From positions 159,943-223,942 of the forward strand of contig VRVR01000052.1 of NCBI GenBank assembly GCA_009859145.1: a DNA stretch of 64,000 nt, read 5' to 3'. Source of the DNA: Andalucia godoyi (lineage: Eukaryota; Discoba; Jakobea; Jakobida; Andaluciidae). The notes beneath the pieces are model-generated. The model made no database searches. It was not told the origin of the DNA and worked only from the letters and a program-made list of their open reading frames with translations. A program made the translations under genes and the position numbers. Below are positions 17,372 to 27,077 of the stretch, one piece after another (the stretch's first letter is position 1; each line of letters starts with the position of its first letter).

Positions 17372-19483
17372 ATGGATGTATACGCGGTTCTCGATCGGCA
17401 TTCTGTGCTGTCGCTAAGTGACATGCAGGCTGCTCTTCGGTCCTATTTGGCAAGCGTCCTTCCAGCATCACCGGTGCCACTGTTGTCGTCTGCGAGCTCC
17501 GTGTCTGACATTCTGGTGTGCATCTCGCTGCTTTTGCAAGACAGGTTTTTGGATACGCCGCAGCTGCGAATTGCGGCGCATGTGCTGCTGTACTTGCTGT
17601 GTGAGTGCGGAGGAAAGGCTGGTGCGGGTGCGCATTATGTGCTGTACTCTGCACTGCAGCAGGCCGACCGACTTGGATCTGCACTCGCGCTCTCCGCATC
17701 ATCAACGACATCGAATGCGGCTTCGAATGCGGCGGCTTCCAGTGCATCATCAAGTTCGGCGAGTTCCGCAAATGCAGAGTCGTCGGTTTCGGACTCGTCT
17801 GCGAGTTTGAACGCGTCGGTTGGTGCCAAGGGTTCGTCGAGCTCGCTTTCTGCGCTTATGGAGCAGGTTCATTTCTCCGGCTCGGTGAGTGGCGCGTCCG
17901 GTTTGCTCAAGCAAAACAGCGTTCCGAACAGCCCAACGGCTGGATCCAGTAGTAATCTTCTGGCGGCAGCCGGTCCCGGTTCCGGAGGGGTTCCTTCGTC
18001 GCCGACGTCTTCGACCAGTGCAGGGACATCAAGCAGGTGGCTCTGCAAACCGATGGCGATCCGGCTGCATGAAACGCTTGCCGAGGAGTACTTTTTGTTG
18101 CTTGTAATGATGGGAAAGCTAAAGACACCCGGATTTTCCATTGGCGGAACCTATTCGCTTCAGGATGCGACCATCGATGGTCTGCTGCGTGCGTTTTCAA
18201 GACCTTTGCTGGACGGAATGCTGGCTTCTCTGGACACGGATGCGACATTCGTCAAGTTTGTGCAAACGGCTGAGTCGGAAAAGGCGCACTCGTTGCTCGG
18301 ATTCGAAGCTTCCGCAGTGTCGCCGTTTCTGGTTCTTGCAAAGTCCCCGTCGATTCACAGATCGCACCTGTCGAAACGGCAGCTGAGGAACGTGTTTGCC
18401 GACAAGCCGTCTGGTGGGGTTGTTAGCTCAGGCAGCGGCAGCGGCAGCACCGCCACCACCACCACCACCACCAGCGCCGCCGCCGCCGCCGGCACATCTT
18501 TAACAAGCGCCGGCAGCGCAATGCTGGAAACATACCCAACTAGCGCCGCAGGGACCACAGCTGCCACGCTGTCGACATCTTTGTTTTACCCCGTTGTTAC
18601 GACGCCTGAAGAGTCGTTTTTGCCTCAATTTGAATCTGTTGCGAGCCATTTCACCCTCGACGAAGTGTTGCAGTCGAACACGAACCCGAATGCTGGAAGC
18701 ACGAGTCCAAAGGACAATGCAGCCGCGTCTGCGTCCGGGACTGCAAACACGATGTTTTCGCAGCGCTTCCGACCGTCTTGGGTAACGCTTATGCCGCCAG
18801 TCATGGATCCGCTTCCAACGGAGATGCAGTGGTCGCTGCCGACGATATTTCCGCACAATGCAGTGTGGGACGACAACATTCCTGCCGAGATGCGCGAGAC
18901 TCGCTTGCCTACGATGGATCTTCTGAAGAAGGCGTTCAAGTCCACACTTGTTCCATCACAAACCCAGCAAGTCGTCGAGGACATCGACGCTGCCTTTTTG
19001 AAGAAGCAGGTAGCGGTTGTTCAAGAAAAGATGCCGGAGCTGGTTGAGCACAATCCAAACATTGCGGCACATGTCTTGGAGGTGCTTGGAACTGTGGATG
19101 CAAAACTTTCCGAGTCCATGCTTGAGGGCGTCATTAAGATGCCGATGAGCTTGCATGTCATTGAAGTCGTGAATCGGCTCATCACCAACGCAACCGCAAA
19201 TGCAGCTGCAGGCAACAGGGTGTTCGTATTCCCTCGATCTTTGCTCTTCCAGTTTCTGTCCAACTGCGTTGCGTCCTGTGAACGAACTCCTGATCCATAC
19301 ATGCAGACCCGGCTCGTGCGGCTTCTCTGCGTCTTTGCCCAGTCGCTGCTTCGCAACAAGATTGTCCTGGCGCAGCAAGTCGCCCCGGAGCTGATGCCGT
19401 TCTGTGTCCAGTTTTCACGAGTTGCAGACGCTCAGAAACTCTACGAAAGCCTCGCGTCTCTTCAACGACCTGACACGGTCTAG
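17372..19483 (+). CDS. CNOT11: CCR4-NOT complex subunit 11 (CNOT11)
   Basis: 703 residues from the ATG at 17372 (MDVYAVLDRH). The C-terminal domain (about 500-700) is clearly the CNOT11/DUF2363 domain: LLKKAFKSTLVPSQTQQV, KMPELVEHNPNIA, MPMSLHVIEVVNRL, FLSNCVASCE, YMQTRLVRLLCVFAQSLLRNKI and FCVQFSR, matching human CNOT11 nearly block by block. The N-terminal helical domain (about 1-110) would dock on CNOT1-CNOT10. The middle is a Ser/Ala/Thr/Gly-rich disordered linker with coding trinucleotide repeats (18440-18490). CNOT11 is part of the cytoplasmic deadenylase complex and helps recruit targets such as ribosomes or GGNBP2. No intron seen. Confidence 0.93.
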   Translation: MDVYAVLDRHSVLSLSDMQAALRSYLASVLPASPVPLLSSASSVSDILVCISLLLQDRFLDTPQLRIAAHVLLYLLCECGGKAGAGAHYVLYSALQQADRLGSALALSASSTTSNAASNAAASSASSSSASSANAESSVSDSSASLNASVGAKGSSSSLSALMEQVHFSGSVSGASGLLKQNSVPNSPTAGSSSNLLAAAGPGSGGVPSSPTSSTSAGTSSRWLCKPMAIRLHETLAEEYFLLLVMMGKLKTPGFSIGGTYSLQDATIDGLLRAFSRPLLDGMLASLDTDATFVKFVQTAESEKAHSLLGFEASAVSPFLVLAKSPSIHRSHLSKRQLRNVFADKPSGGVVSSGSGSGSTATTTTTTSAAAAAGTSLTSAGSAMLETYPTSAAGTTAATLSTSLFYPVVTTPEESFLPQFESVASHFTLDEVLQSNTNPNAGSTSPKDNAAASASGTANTMFSQRFRPSWVTLMPPVMDPLPTEMQWSLPTIFPHNAVWDDNIPAEMRETRLPTMDLLKKAFKSTLVPSQTQQVVEDIDAAFLKKQVAVVQEKMPELVEHNPNIAAHVLEVLGTVDAKLSESMLEGVIKMPMSLHVIEVVNRLITNATANAAAGNRVFVFPRSLLFQFLSNCVASCERTPDPYMQTRLVRLLCVFAQSLLRNKIVLAQQVAPELMPFCVQFSRVADAQKLYESLASLQRPDTV

Positions 19484-19493
19484 CTGCTCCCTC

Positions 19494-19558
<65 letters not shown>
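19494..19558. repeat. (CT)n(CA)n compound microsatellite
   Basis: About 13 CT units followed directly by about 19 CA units, just after the CNOT11 stop codon. Confidence 0.95.
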
Positions 19559-19560
<2 letters not shown>

Positions 19561-19719
19561 CTATACTTACTTACTCCTACCTACCTTACCTTATTTCTTT
19601 CTTTTCTTTTCTTTTTCTTTTCTTTTTTCTTTTTTTTTTTTTCCTTTTCCGCTCCTTCTTTTTTGGCTCTCTCTGCAATAAACATGCGGGAAGACCCGCT
19701 GAGAACAGCTGTACCGTTG

Positions 19720-19810
19720 TATGATCTGTACGCCTAGTATGAGCTGTACGCCTAGTATGATCTGTACGCCAAGTATGAGCTGTACGCCAAGTATGAGCTG
19801 CACGCCTTGC
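19720..19810 (+). repeat. 18-bp tandem repeat, five units
   Basis: Five near-identical units of the form AGTATGAGCTGTACGCCA with G/T and T/A variants. The unit length is a multiple of three, so the open frame reads as a six-residue repeat (M-S/I-C-T-P-S), continuous with the large downstream membrane-protein frame. It could be 5' UTR, an upstream ORF or an extreme N-terminus. Confidence 0.8.
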
Positions 19811-20086
19811 ACCATTCTTTTTCGTTTTGTTTGTCAGTCCTTGCGCCTCCCTCTCTCCGAGGGGAAACGTCAGTGCGGCAGACCGTACTGTCTGCATGAT
19901 CTTCACGCACCCATCTCGTATAAACTGGGAGAAAAAAAGAGAAGAGGAAGAAGAAGAAGAAGTCGGAAACAGAAAAAAACAGCAAACAAAAAACGAACTG
20001 ATATAATCAAAACAGAAGAAGGGATGAAAGGTAGAAATCGCATGGGAATGCCGGGCAGTGTCACGAACTCGTCTGCAGTGGACCAT

Positions 20087-23000
20087 ATGGCGAGGGCGCC
20101 GATGATGTTGACGTGGATGGCGAGGATGGTGGTGCTTGGGTGGTGGTTGTGCGGTGCGGCAGCTGTTTCGGCATCGAATGTCACGTTTGGGCAGTTTAAT
20201 TTCAATCCAATGCAGTCTCTGACGTTGAACCAGCCTCCCGTCTCACAGTATGGATCGTGTGCAGCGGTCGATGACAATCTGATGATGATCACTGCGCCTC
20301 AGTGGAACATTGTGTTCATCTATGTTTTTACGGACGGCTGGGTGTACAACACACAGTTTTCGTTGGTACACTATGATATTCGGTCGGTGGGGTTCGGGGT
20401 TGCGTGTGGACTGCTTCGGGTTGCACCAGGTAAGTTCAACTTTGCGGTCTCGTCGTCGGACAGCAGTACTCTGATCTATGGTACGCTTATGCTTCCGGAT
20501 CCCAACGCAGAGGTAGTGCTGTCCGCAAACGTGCTCAACGTGACGGCGTTCCAGCCAAGCCAGACGTTCGGACATGGTTTGGACGTGGGCGCAACATCAC
20601 TTATTGTGACAGACCCTGACTTGGATCTTGCACTGTTTGTCAATCTCGTGAACAACGTCCAGTCGACCATCCCGTTGTCCAGCTCGCCATCGGAGTATTG
20701 CCAAGGCGGAAAGTCCATTTCGGGTGTCGAAGCTGTGAACTCTACGCTTCCGAGCGCGCGTTACGTTGCGCTTTCAGCACCTCTCTGTGGGAAAGCAGTC
20801 GTGATTGTGGCATTCAACTCCTCGACGGGCCTTGGCTGGACTCGGCTTCCCGACATCAACCTCGTTCACACTTCGGACCTACTGAGTCCTCTGTGTGTGT
20901 CTCGAGAGCTGAGTGTGGTGGTAATATCTCCAACCTTTCGGCTCGTCGATGTATACTCGTTTGATGCCGCTGCAAACGCGTTCCGTTTCGTCATCACGCG
21001 TGAGCAGGGAGCCACGGGATGCGCTGTGGCCGAAAATGCAGTGTACATCGTGAACAGCGGAATCGGACTTTCGGTATACTTTTCGAACGACTACGCCAAT
21101 ACTTCGATCTCGCAAGCTGCTCTGCTGCCGATCAGCATCTCAATCGGAAGCAAGTTTGGAAAGTCGGTTTCTGTCTCGAACCGGCCGTCGTTCATTAATG
21201 TCGTTTCAGGTGTTCCCGAGCAGGACCTCGCACTTGTGATTTCTGCCACGCATATTTTAGGAGGGCTGTTTTCGTCGTCGCAGATCGAACTTACCCCAAC
21301 GCCGTTCGCATTCGGTGTTGGCCTCGCCACGACTTACGACGGCAAAACCACGCAACTTGCTGTTTCAGAAGGGACAACAGGACATGTGTATCTCTATTCT
21401 TCCATTCTCGGATCACACTTGTTTTCCGGCTCCCCTGTATGCGAATTCTCCAATGTGGAGGTTCGTAGCTTTCGAAAGCAAATGGTGTTTGCGCACGGAG
21501 GAAGGCTTTTAGTCTTCGGAAGCCAAAAGAGTGTGGTGCTTGGCATCCCGCAGTTTGAAGTCATAGTCTTTGACCTCGGCGCCACGGCATCCGACTGTTC
21601 AAATGTCATTTTCCGACAGTCGTACCCTTCCTCCTTCTTCTACGGAAGCGCCGTTGACGCAAATGGACCACGGCTCATCGCTGCCGCATATGACCAGGCT
21701 GCCGTGCTTCTCTACAAGATCGATGACGCTAGCGGAACGCCTTCCGTGCGGCAGATCTGCAACATTTCCAACACCGACCGCTGCATTATCAGCTCCAGTA
21801 TGTCGCTCGGGGTGGTCGCCATTTCCAGTTCAGGTTACGCATTTCTTGCTTGCGACGGCAAGAGCATCAAAGTCGTCGATGTGCTTGGCGGTGGTGGTGG
21901 TGGTGGCGGCAACGGCAACGACGACGGCAGTTGGTGCAGTGCAACGCCGACGACGACGACGACAACAACAACGACGACGACGTTCCGACATTCGTATTCC
22001 GAGTTTTATCCCATTAATTTTGTGTTGACTTCGTCGTCGTTTGTTGTGGCAGAGATTTCGATTTCGCGCATCGTTGCGTACCACAAGCATTTCAATGGCA
22101 GTGCATTTACATGGTCGCAGGAGCCACAGGTTTTGCTGAGCAACGCCAACGACGCCCTCATCCCGCAGAATGTCGGTTCCTGGATGCAGATCACCGATTT
22201 TGTGTTGACCATTGGTTCGTATGATGCTTCACGGGCCTATGTGTACTTTTTAGAACAGTTCATCGACCCCGAGACGGGCTACGTCTCGACCACATGGGTC
22301 CTTTCCTCGTATTCCCAACAGCAAATCGAAGGATGGGGTCGCGGATTGGCGCTGGTGAATGGAGGAATTGTTGTCAGTGCTCCGTCGCAGAATGTGGTGT
22401 ACATCAGCGGCCTTGTTTGTCCTCCAGGCTTTGAGTCCAGCAGCATGTTTTGCACAAAATGCGCGCCTGGATTTGTGAACCCGTCTTACTCGGCTGCTCC
22501 CTGCGCGCAGTGCCTTGCTGGGTACTTTTCCTTCAACGGAACGACGTGCAATCCTTGTCCAACCGGCTACTTCTCGCACACCGGGTCAGAGTCATGCACA
22601 GCGTGTCCCCCAGGGACGTTTTCGAGCGGGCTTGCAGCGCCGGCGTGTTCCGTATGCTCGTCTGGATCATACTCATCAAACTCGGGTTCGATTTCATGCA
22701 ACGCATGCCCCCAGGGCTACAAGAACCGACAGCCTGGTCTCACAAGCCAAGAATCCTGTCGATCACCGGACATGGCGTTCATCTCCAAGGCCCAGACAAT
22801 CGTCAGCGTCGGCTCGGTTCTGCTGTTGCTTTTTCTTCTGTTGTTTGCAGTTTCCATCGGTCCGTTCATCGCCCTGACGCTCATGCACAGGTCCGCTCGC
22901 AAGAATGTGAAGATCGCCGAGGAATGCATTGAAGAGGCATTCCAGTTTGTCAATCCGACTGCCGATCCATCACCAAGTGCCGAGATGTCTGCGTTTGGGC

Positions 23001-23443
23001 GCGATCCACTGCGTCCACTGCTGGCCGATGGGACGGATCCGGTGAGCGAGTCTGTAGACGACGCATCGCTCGGATCCCTGCTGACACGCGCTATCATCCC
23101 GGGTGTCGACGCCTCCAGCTTCGGCGCAGGCTCCGAGTACTTTGAGTCTGCATGCGCCCAGTTTCTGACCGACGACATGAAGCATTCTCTGCGTCGGGTG
23201 CTGACGACGATGCAGCGCGCCGACACGAAGAACTCTCCCCAAGTCGAAAAGGCACTCGACATCATCCGCACGTCAGTTCGTGAAGGAGTCATTGCCCGAG
23301 CGAAGCTGGACCTTCGGTTTCGCATCATGGGCAAACACCGCATCCGATACATTCTCTTGTATCTCACGCTCCTTGCTTGTGTCGGCACCTGCATTCTTCT
23401 CATCGCGTACTACCAAACCGCAATCGATCGCGAACTGAACTAG
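20087..23443 (+). CDS. Cys-rich single-pass-type surface protein with GCC2/GCC3-like repeats
   Basis: The open frame runs from 19721, but the best signal peptide begins at the ATG at 20087 (hydrophobic MVVLGWWLCGAAAVSA). ATGs at 20024 and 20042 are alternatives. About 750 extracellular residues of short beta-rich blocks (possibly FG-GAP/propeller-like) include a Gly and a Thr homopolymer. Then comes a Cys-rich module with repeated C-x2-C and GYF/GTFS-x-C spacing (CPPGF, CAPGF, CLAGYF, CPTGYF, CPPGTFS, CPQGYK), typical of GCC2/GCC3 or TNFR/ephrin-receptor-like repeats. A long membrane helix (VGSVLLLLFLLLFAVSIG) follows, then about 180 cytosolic residues and a second hydrophobic helix near the C-terminus (YILLYLTLLACVGTCILLI). 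Role unknown; adhesion or sensing is inferred. Confidence 0.75.
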   Translation: MARAPMMLTWMARMVVLGWWLCGAAAVSASNVTFGQFNFNPMQSLTLNQPPVSQYGSCAAVDDNLMMITAPQWNIVFIYVFTDGWVYNTQFSLVHYDIRSVGFGVACGLLRVAPGKFNFAVSSSDSSTLIYGTLMLPDPNAEVVLSANVLNVTAFQPSQTFGHGLDVGATSLIVTDPDLDLALFVNLVNNVQSTIPLSSSPSEYCQGGKSISGVEAVNSTLPSARYVALSAPLCGKAVVIVAFNSSTGLGWTRLPDINLVHTSDLLSPLCVSRELSVVVISPTFRLVDVYSFDAAANAFRFVITREQGATGCAVAENAVYIVNSGIGLSVYFSNDYANTSISQAALLPISISIGSKFGKSVSVSNRPSFINVVSGVPEQDLALVISATHILGGLFSSSQIELTPTPFAFGVGLATTYDGKTTQLAVSEGTTGHVYLYSSILGSHLFSGSPVCEFSNVEVRSFRKQMVFAHGGRLLVFGSQKSVVLGIPQFEVIVFDLGATASDCSNVIFRQSYPSSFFYGSAVDANGPRLIAAAYDQAAVLLYKIDDASGTPSVRQICNISNTDRCIISSSMSLGVVAISSSGYAFLACDGKSIKVVDVLGGGGGGGGNGNDDGSWCSATPTTTTTTTTTTTFRHSYSEFYPINFVLTSSSFVVAEISISRIVAYHKHFNGSAFTWSQEPQVLLSNANDALIPQNVGSWMQITDFVLTIGSYDASRAYVYFLEQFIDPETGYVSTTWVLSSYSQQQIEGWGRGLALVNGGIVVSAPSQNVVYISGLVCPPGFESSSMFCTKCAPGFVNPSYSAAPCAQCLAGYFSFNGTTCNPCPTGYFSHTGSESCTACPPGTFSSGLAAPACSVCSSGSYSSNSGSISCNACPQGYKNRQPGLTSQESCRSPDMAFISKAQTIVSVGSVLLLLFLLLFAVSIGPFIALTLMHRSARKNVKIAEECIEEAFQFVNPTADPSPSAEMSAFGRDPLRPLLADGTDPVSESVDDASLGSLLTRAIIPGVDASSFGAGSEYFESACAQFLTDDMKHSLRRVLTTMQRADTKNSPQVEKALDIIRTSVREGVIARAKLDLRFRIMGKHRIRYILLYLTLLACVGTCILLIAYYQTAIDRELN

Positions 23444-23601
23444 CAGTACTCACTGGTCACATCCATCCATTCACGATCGAACAAGGTGGCTTACTTTTTT
23501 ATTACTCAGTATGCGTGCTTGCTTCCTGCAGGCTTGTCGACTCTAGGGTCTAGAGTGCAGAGTGCAGATCATGTCTCACCACCTCGGTTCCTCTTGCCGC
23601 C

Positions 23602-24222
23602 CTAGTTGTTCACGCGGAAGATGGCGGGTGCACAGCCAAAGTACGAGGAGAAGTCCGCGTAGGAAGCAGACCAGCAGAAGCATCTCTGCGACGAGGAGTT
23701 CGAGTCGATCGTTCCGCAGCCGTCCGAAGCGCAGATTCCAATGTGTGCTTCATTGCACGCGACCGCAAGGTCTCCTGCAACTGCATTACGCGGGTCGATC
23801 GCAGATCCTCGGCCGCCCTTCAGTGCATCCACAACAGACGGCACATAGTCCGGGTTCGAGCCGAGCTTGCGGATTCCAGCATTCGTCAAAATGTTATTCA
23901 CTGTCCCAAACCGAAAACCCACAGCCATTAGCATCTCGTTCATTCATTCATCATGAAACCCTTGAACATTCCATTAAACTTTAAAAAGAAGAAGTAAACC
24001 ACAAAAGAGAAGAGGAGAGAAGAGGAGAGAAGAGAAAAGAGAGAGAAAGAGAGAGAACGTCATACCTGCCCATGCACAGGCCTCCACACCACCATCAGGA
24101 CCATCTGCAGTCGAGTGTCCCCAGTACGCATGCATGGCCGAGTCAATGGCCGACGGAATCGACGCCTGGACGCCAGACACCACAATCAGCGCAACAACCA
24201 ACGCACACAAAACCACGCGCAT
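23602..24222 (-). CDS. Secreted NlpC/P60-like cysteine peptidase (putative peptidoglycan hydrolase), two exons
   Basis: Exon 1 is 24066-24222 and exon 2 is 23602-23900, joined by a GTATGA donor and CAG acceptor in phase 1 to give 151 residues. The start MRVVLCALVVALIVVSG is a clean signal peptide. The mature protein shows the NlpC/P60 arrangement: a candidate nucleophile Cys in EACAWAVNNIL, then AVAGDLAVAC with His in NEAHIGIC (GD...HIGI), then a downstream SNSSSQRCFCW block. Bacterial and phage members cleave D-Glu-mDAP type peptide bonds in peptidoglycan, and several protists carry transferred copies used against bacteria. Six or more cysteines suggest disulfides and export. The spliced coding sequence argues against bacterial contamination. 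The subfamily is uncertain. Confidence 0.62.
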
Positions 24223-24933
24223 TTCTTCTTTTCCTTCTCTCTGCAAGTAGTACCTTTTTTATGTTAAAATACAACAAACCAAAACAAAACAAAATAAAGA
24301 AGACAGAAAAGAGAAAAATCAGAACCAAGAAGCTTTCGGGATTGTGGATGTTTTACGTTCACAAGCCAATTGTGCGGAGATGCGGAGGACGTTTCTGTTC
24401 GGGGGTTTTGTTCACGATGCCCATTATTCCAATGCACGTCGGACGTTTACTGAGGTTTTCATGCAGATTTTATTATTGCGGTCGGGAACTCCGAAAGGAA
24501 GGCTTTTCTTTTTTTGGAAGATTTGACGGTGGGTTGATGGGTCATGCGGTGAAAAAGGCAGGCAGCAAAAGTCCGACGAACCCCAGATCATACCGGTAAT
24601 AAAAACAGCCTGCTGTAGAAGGACTACAGCAGTTCTCCGGGTCGTCGTGTCCCGATAACTGTGATCCTCAACTGTGGTGCGCGAGTCCTTTCGCCAAATG
24701 GTTTCGTATGATAAGCGCATGGTGCAGAGCAATCTATTGTTGCTATGACAGCACATCGGCCACGGGTGTCTGTGTGTGTGTGTGTGTTTGTTTGTGTGTG
24801 TGTGTGTGATAGACAGATAGACAGATAGATAGAGAGATAGATAGGTCTCCAGTTTCAATCGTTCATTCGATTTTTCTTATAGACCAGGTTTTCTTTTGGG
24901 AGAAGCGCGTACGGCAGGTGAGAAAGAGAGAGA
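24223..24933. other. Spacer with TG and GATA-type microsatellites
   Basis: About 710 bases between divergent genes. It contains a (TG)n run at 24768-24808 directly followed by AGACAGATAG repeats (24809-24845). Small ORFs lack protein-like composition. No gene seen. Confidence 0.6.
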
Positions 24934-26730
24934 ATGCAGAGCGCGCAACGGCTGGCTCGCGGATTGTTTACGAGCTTGCGACGATTTGGGAATTATTCAG
25001 ATATGGAAGCTCGGATTTCAAAGGCTGTGGCGGACGCAAAAAGCATCGGGGTGCTTCCTTCTCAGCAGCCAAAGCTGCCTGCATTGCGGCTGGAATGGGC
25101 AACGCTTGCTGCCGAGATTGAGAAGCAGGTCGCCGCTTCCTCTTCCTCCTCCTCCTCCTCCTCCTCCTCCTCCTCCTCCTCTTTGGCGACGGCAGCTACG
25201 AGTGCGGGTGGGATCGATGGGAAGATGAGGTCCAGGATGCACTTGGCGGTTGTGTATCGGCATGGGCTGGGGGTTGAGCAGTCGTATGAGAACGCCGAGC
25301 GCACACTGCTGCAGCTTCTTTCGTCGGAGCAGGGTGTCGCGGAAAGCACTACTTCCTCTGCTGCAGAGTCCTTTGCAGAGGTGTATTTCTCGCTGGGATC
25401 GCTGTATCTTGCCATGTCGTCGCAAATTCGCAACGACTGGGAGGCGTTTGTGCAGCAGTCGGTGTTGGCCACCATCGATGCATACCGAAGGAACCGTCAG
25501 CACAGGGGCGCACAGGATAGCCGACTGCCTCCGCAGATAGAAGAAGAGGAAGAAGAGGGAGCAAAGGGAAGGGGAGACGCCGAAAGTTCCGGCAAGGAGG
25601 GGTATGTGAGCGTACCTTCTGCGAGTGAGCCGGCGTTCTCGGCAATGGAGAGCACAGAATGGGGCGAGCTTTTCAGAAAACGAGATCTCGTGTCTGCAGA
25701 AGTTCAGGCGATCTTGCGAGAAAACAGGCAGCAAAAGAAGCGGAATTCAGCCGACAGAGTCTCTGCGTTGAAGTCGGCAGAATCTAGCTTTTCCAGCGAG
25801 TTTAGCGAGCGGTATTCGAAAGCAAAGAGGCAGGCAGCGTTCATGCTCTTGGAGGCCGTGAACCGCGGTTCGGCGGCCGCGTGCATTTTACTCACAGAGC
25901 TCTTTCCGTCGCAGCGCTACCGATTCTTGGACATGGCTGCCTCTGCGGAATACGGATACTATCCACCCGCGGTCTATGAACTGCTGAGCCCGCTCATGAC
26001 GGACGAAGCCGCTTCGGTGGCCGATTCCGAAAAGTCGCTGCTGCTCCAAGCCATTTCGCATCATCCGTCCAATGGCGATCTGCTTTTCCTGCTTTCGTTT
26101 GTCTGTCTTTCGTCCAAGACAACTCTATCCATTCATGAAATGCAGTCCATCTCGCCGACCATTGCAAAGGACTGCGCAGCGCACAGCAGCAGCGACGCCG
26201 ACGCCGTTGTTCGAGAGTTTGGTTTTGCAGTGCTGAAACACTGCGCCTCCGTTCTTGGGCACGGCCAAGCACAGTGGCTGTTATCGCGGTATCTGTTCGC
26301 AGGAAACCTGTGTACCGCCGATGAAAAGGAGTCGTGGACGTATCTTTTACGCGCTGCGGACCAAGGATACCCCGATGCGCTGTTGGAGGCCGCGCAAGCA
26401 TTGTATCACGGAACCGGCGGTGGCGGTGTCGTCCGTCGTGATGTTGATGCTGCGTACGAGTACTTTGAAAAGGCTGCATACGTGTGCGGGATTGGCGAAG
26501 CGTTCTGCGCGCTCGCCGTGATCCACTACAAGGCGGAAAGCCTGCGGTATGCGCCAAGCCCCGATTTTCGCAAGGCGTTTCATCTCTACGAACGAGCATC
26601 GGAACTCGATTGCCCGCTTGCGTGGACCGCACTTGCAGACATGTATGCACAAGGCCGAGGCGTCGCGCAGGATCAAAAACTAGCAGCCTACTTTGCAAAA
26701 CTCGCCCACGACCATTCCATGTACGCCTGA
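24934..26730 (+). CDS. Sel1-like repeat protein
   Basis: 598 residues, intronless. The N-terminus MQSAQRLARGLFTSLRRFG is basic, Ser/Leu-rich and lacks acids, which fits a mitochondrial presequence. A polyserine tract follows at about 70-85. Short helical repeats with alanine/glycine/tyrosine spacing typical of Sel1/TPR solenoids occupy about 90-150 and 440-598: YRHGLGVEQSYENAERTLL, DQGYPDALLEAAQALYHGTG, GEAFCALAVIHYK and AWTALADMYAQGRGVAQD. Such proteins are scaffolds, for example in ER-associated degradation (HRD3/SEL1L) or mitochondrial assembly factors (COA7). No membrane helix or catalytic motif is seen, so the partner is unknown. A TGAACCC heptamer array begins at the stop codon. Confidence 0.75.
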   Translation: MQSAQRLARGLFTSLRRFGNYSDMEARISKAVADAKSIGVLPSQQPKLPALRLEWATLAAEIEKQVAASSSSSSSSSSSSSSSLATAATSAGGIDGKMRSRMHLAVVYRHGLGVEQSYENAERTLLQLLSSEQGVAESTTSSAAESFAEVYFSLGSLYLAMSSQIRNDWEAFVQQSVLATIDAYRRNRQHRGAQDSRLPPQIEEEEEEGAKGRGDAESSGKEGYVSVPSASEPAFSAMESTEWGELFRKRDLVSAEVQAILRENRQQKKRNSADRVSALKSAESSFSSEFSERYSKAKRQAAFMLLEAVNRGSAAACILLTELFPSQRYRFLDMAASAEYGYYPPAVYELLSPLMTDEAASVADSEKSLLLQAISHHPSNGDLLFLLSFVCLSSKTTLSIHEMQSISPTIAKDCAAHSSSDADAVVREFGFAVLKHCASVLGHGQAQWLLSRYLFAGNLCTADEKESWTYLLRAADQGYPDALLEAAQALYHGTGGGGVVRRDVDAAYEYFEKAAYVCGIGEAFCALAVIHYKAESLRYAPSPDFRKAFHLYERASELDCPLAWTALADMYAQGRGVAQDQKLAAYFAKLAHDHSMYA

Positions 26731-26760
26731 ACCCTGAACCCTGAACCCTGAACCCTGAAA
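26728..26760. repeat. TGAACCC heptamer tandem repeat
   Basis: Four to five tandem heptamers (TTCAGGG on the minus strand) directly at and after the Sel1-gene stop. One base differs from the plant-type telomere unit TTTAGGG. Confidence 0.85.
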
Positions 26761-27077
26761 CCTCATCTGCCACCTCCCACACCCCCTCCAGGATAAAGCG
26801 CTTGTAAGAATGATTGTTGTCGTACCCACTGCTCTTGTCGGTTATTGCACTCACTCTCCGCTGTTCAATCTTCTCTACTTTTTTTTTGTCACTTCTGCTG
26901 CTTCACCTGCCGTAAAGGGCACCGATACTGTAGTCCGCACAGGGTTGTTTTGTCGTGTTTTCCAGATGCTTCGTGTTGTATAGATTTATTTTGCTATTAG
27001 GCTTATGAACTGCAAAGCCCAGCAGACGTTCGCGGAGACCATACACCAAGCCTAGCTCATTGCCATCCAAGGAAATA
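26761..27077. other. Intergenic spacer upstream of SmD2
   Basis: About 320 bases. It contains a T-run at 26879 and no gene-like ORF. It carries the promoter of the SmD2 gene. Confidence 0.5.

Noticed and set aside
19586-20086. Minus-strand repeat-rich ORFs opposite the 18-bp array
   Set aside because: They come from the tandem repeat (RTDHTRRTAHT type) and pyrimidine tracts.
26055-26854. Long minus-strand frame opposite the Sel1-repeat gene
   Set aside because: Arg/His-rich composition with no motif, opposite a convincing gene.
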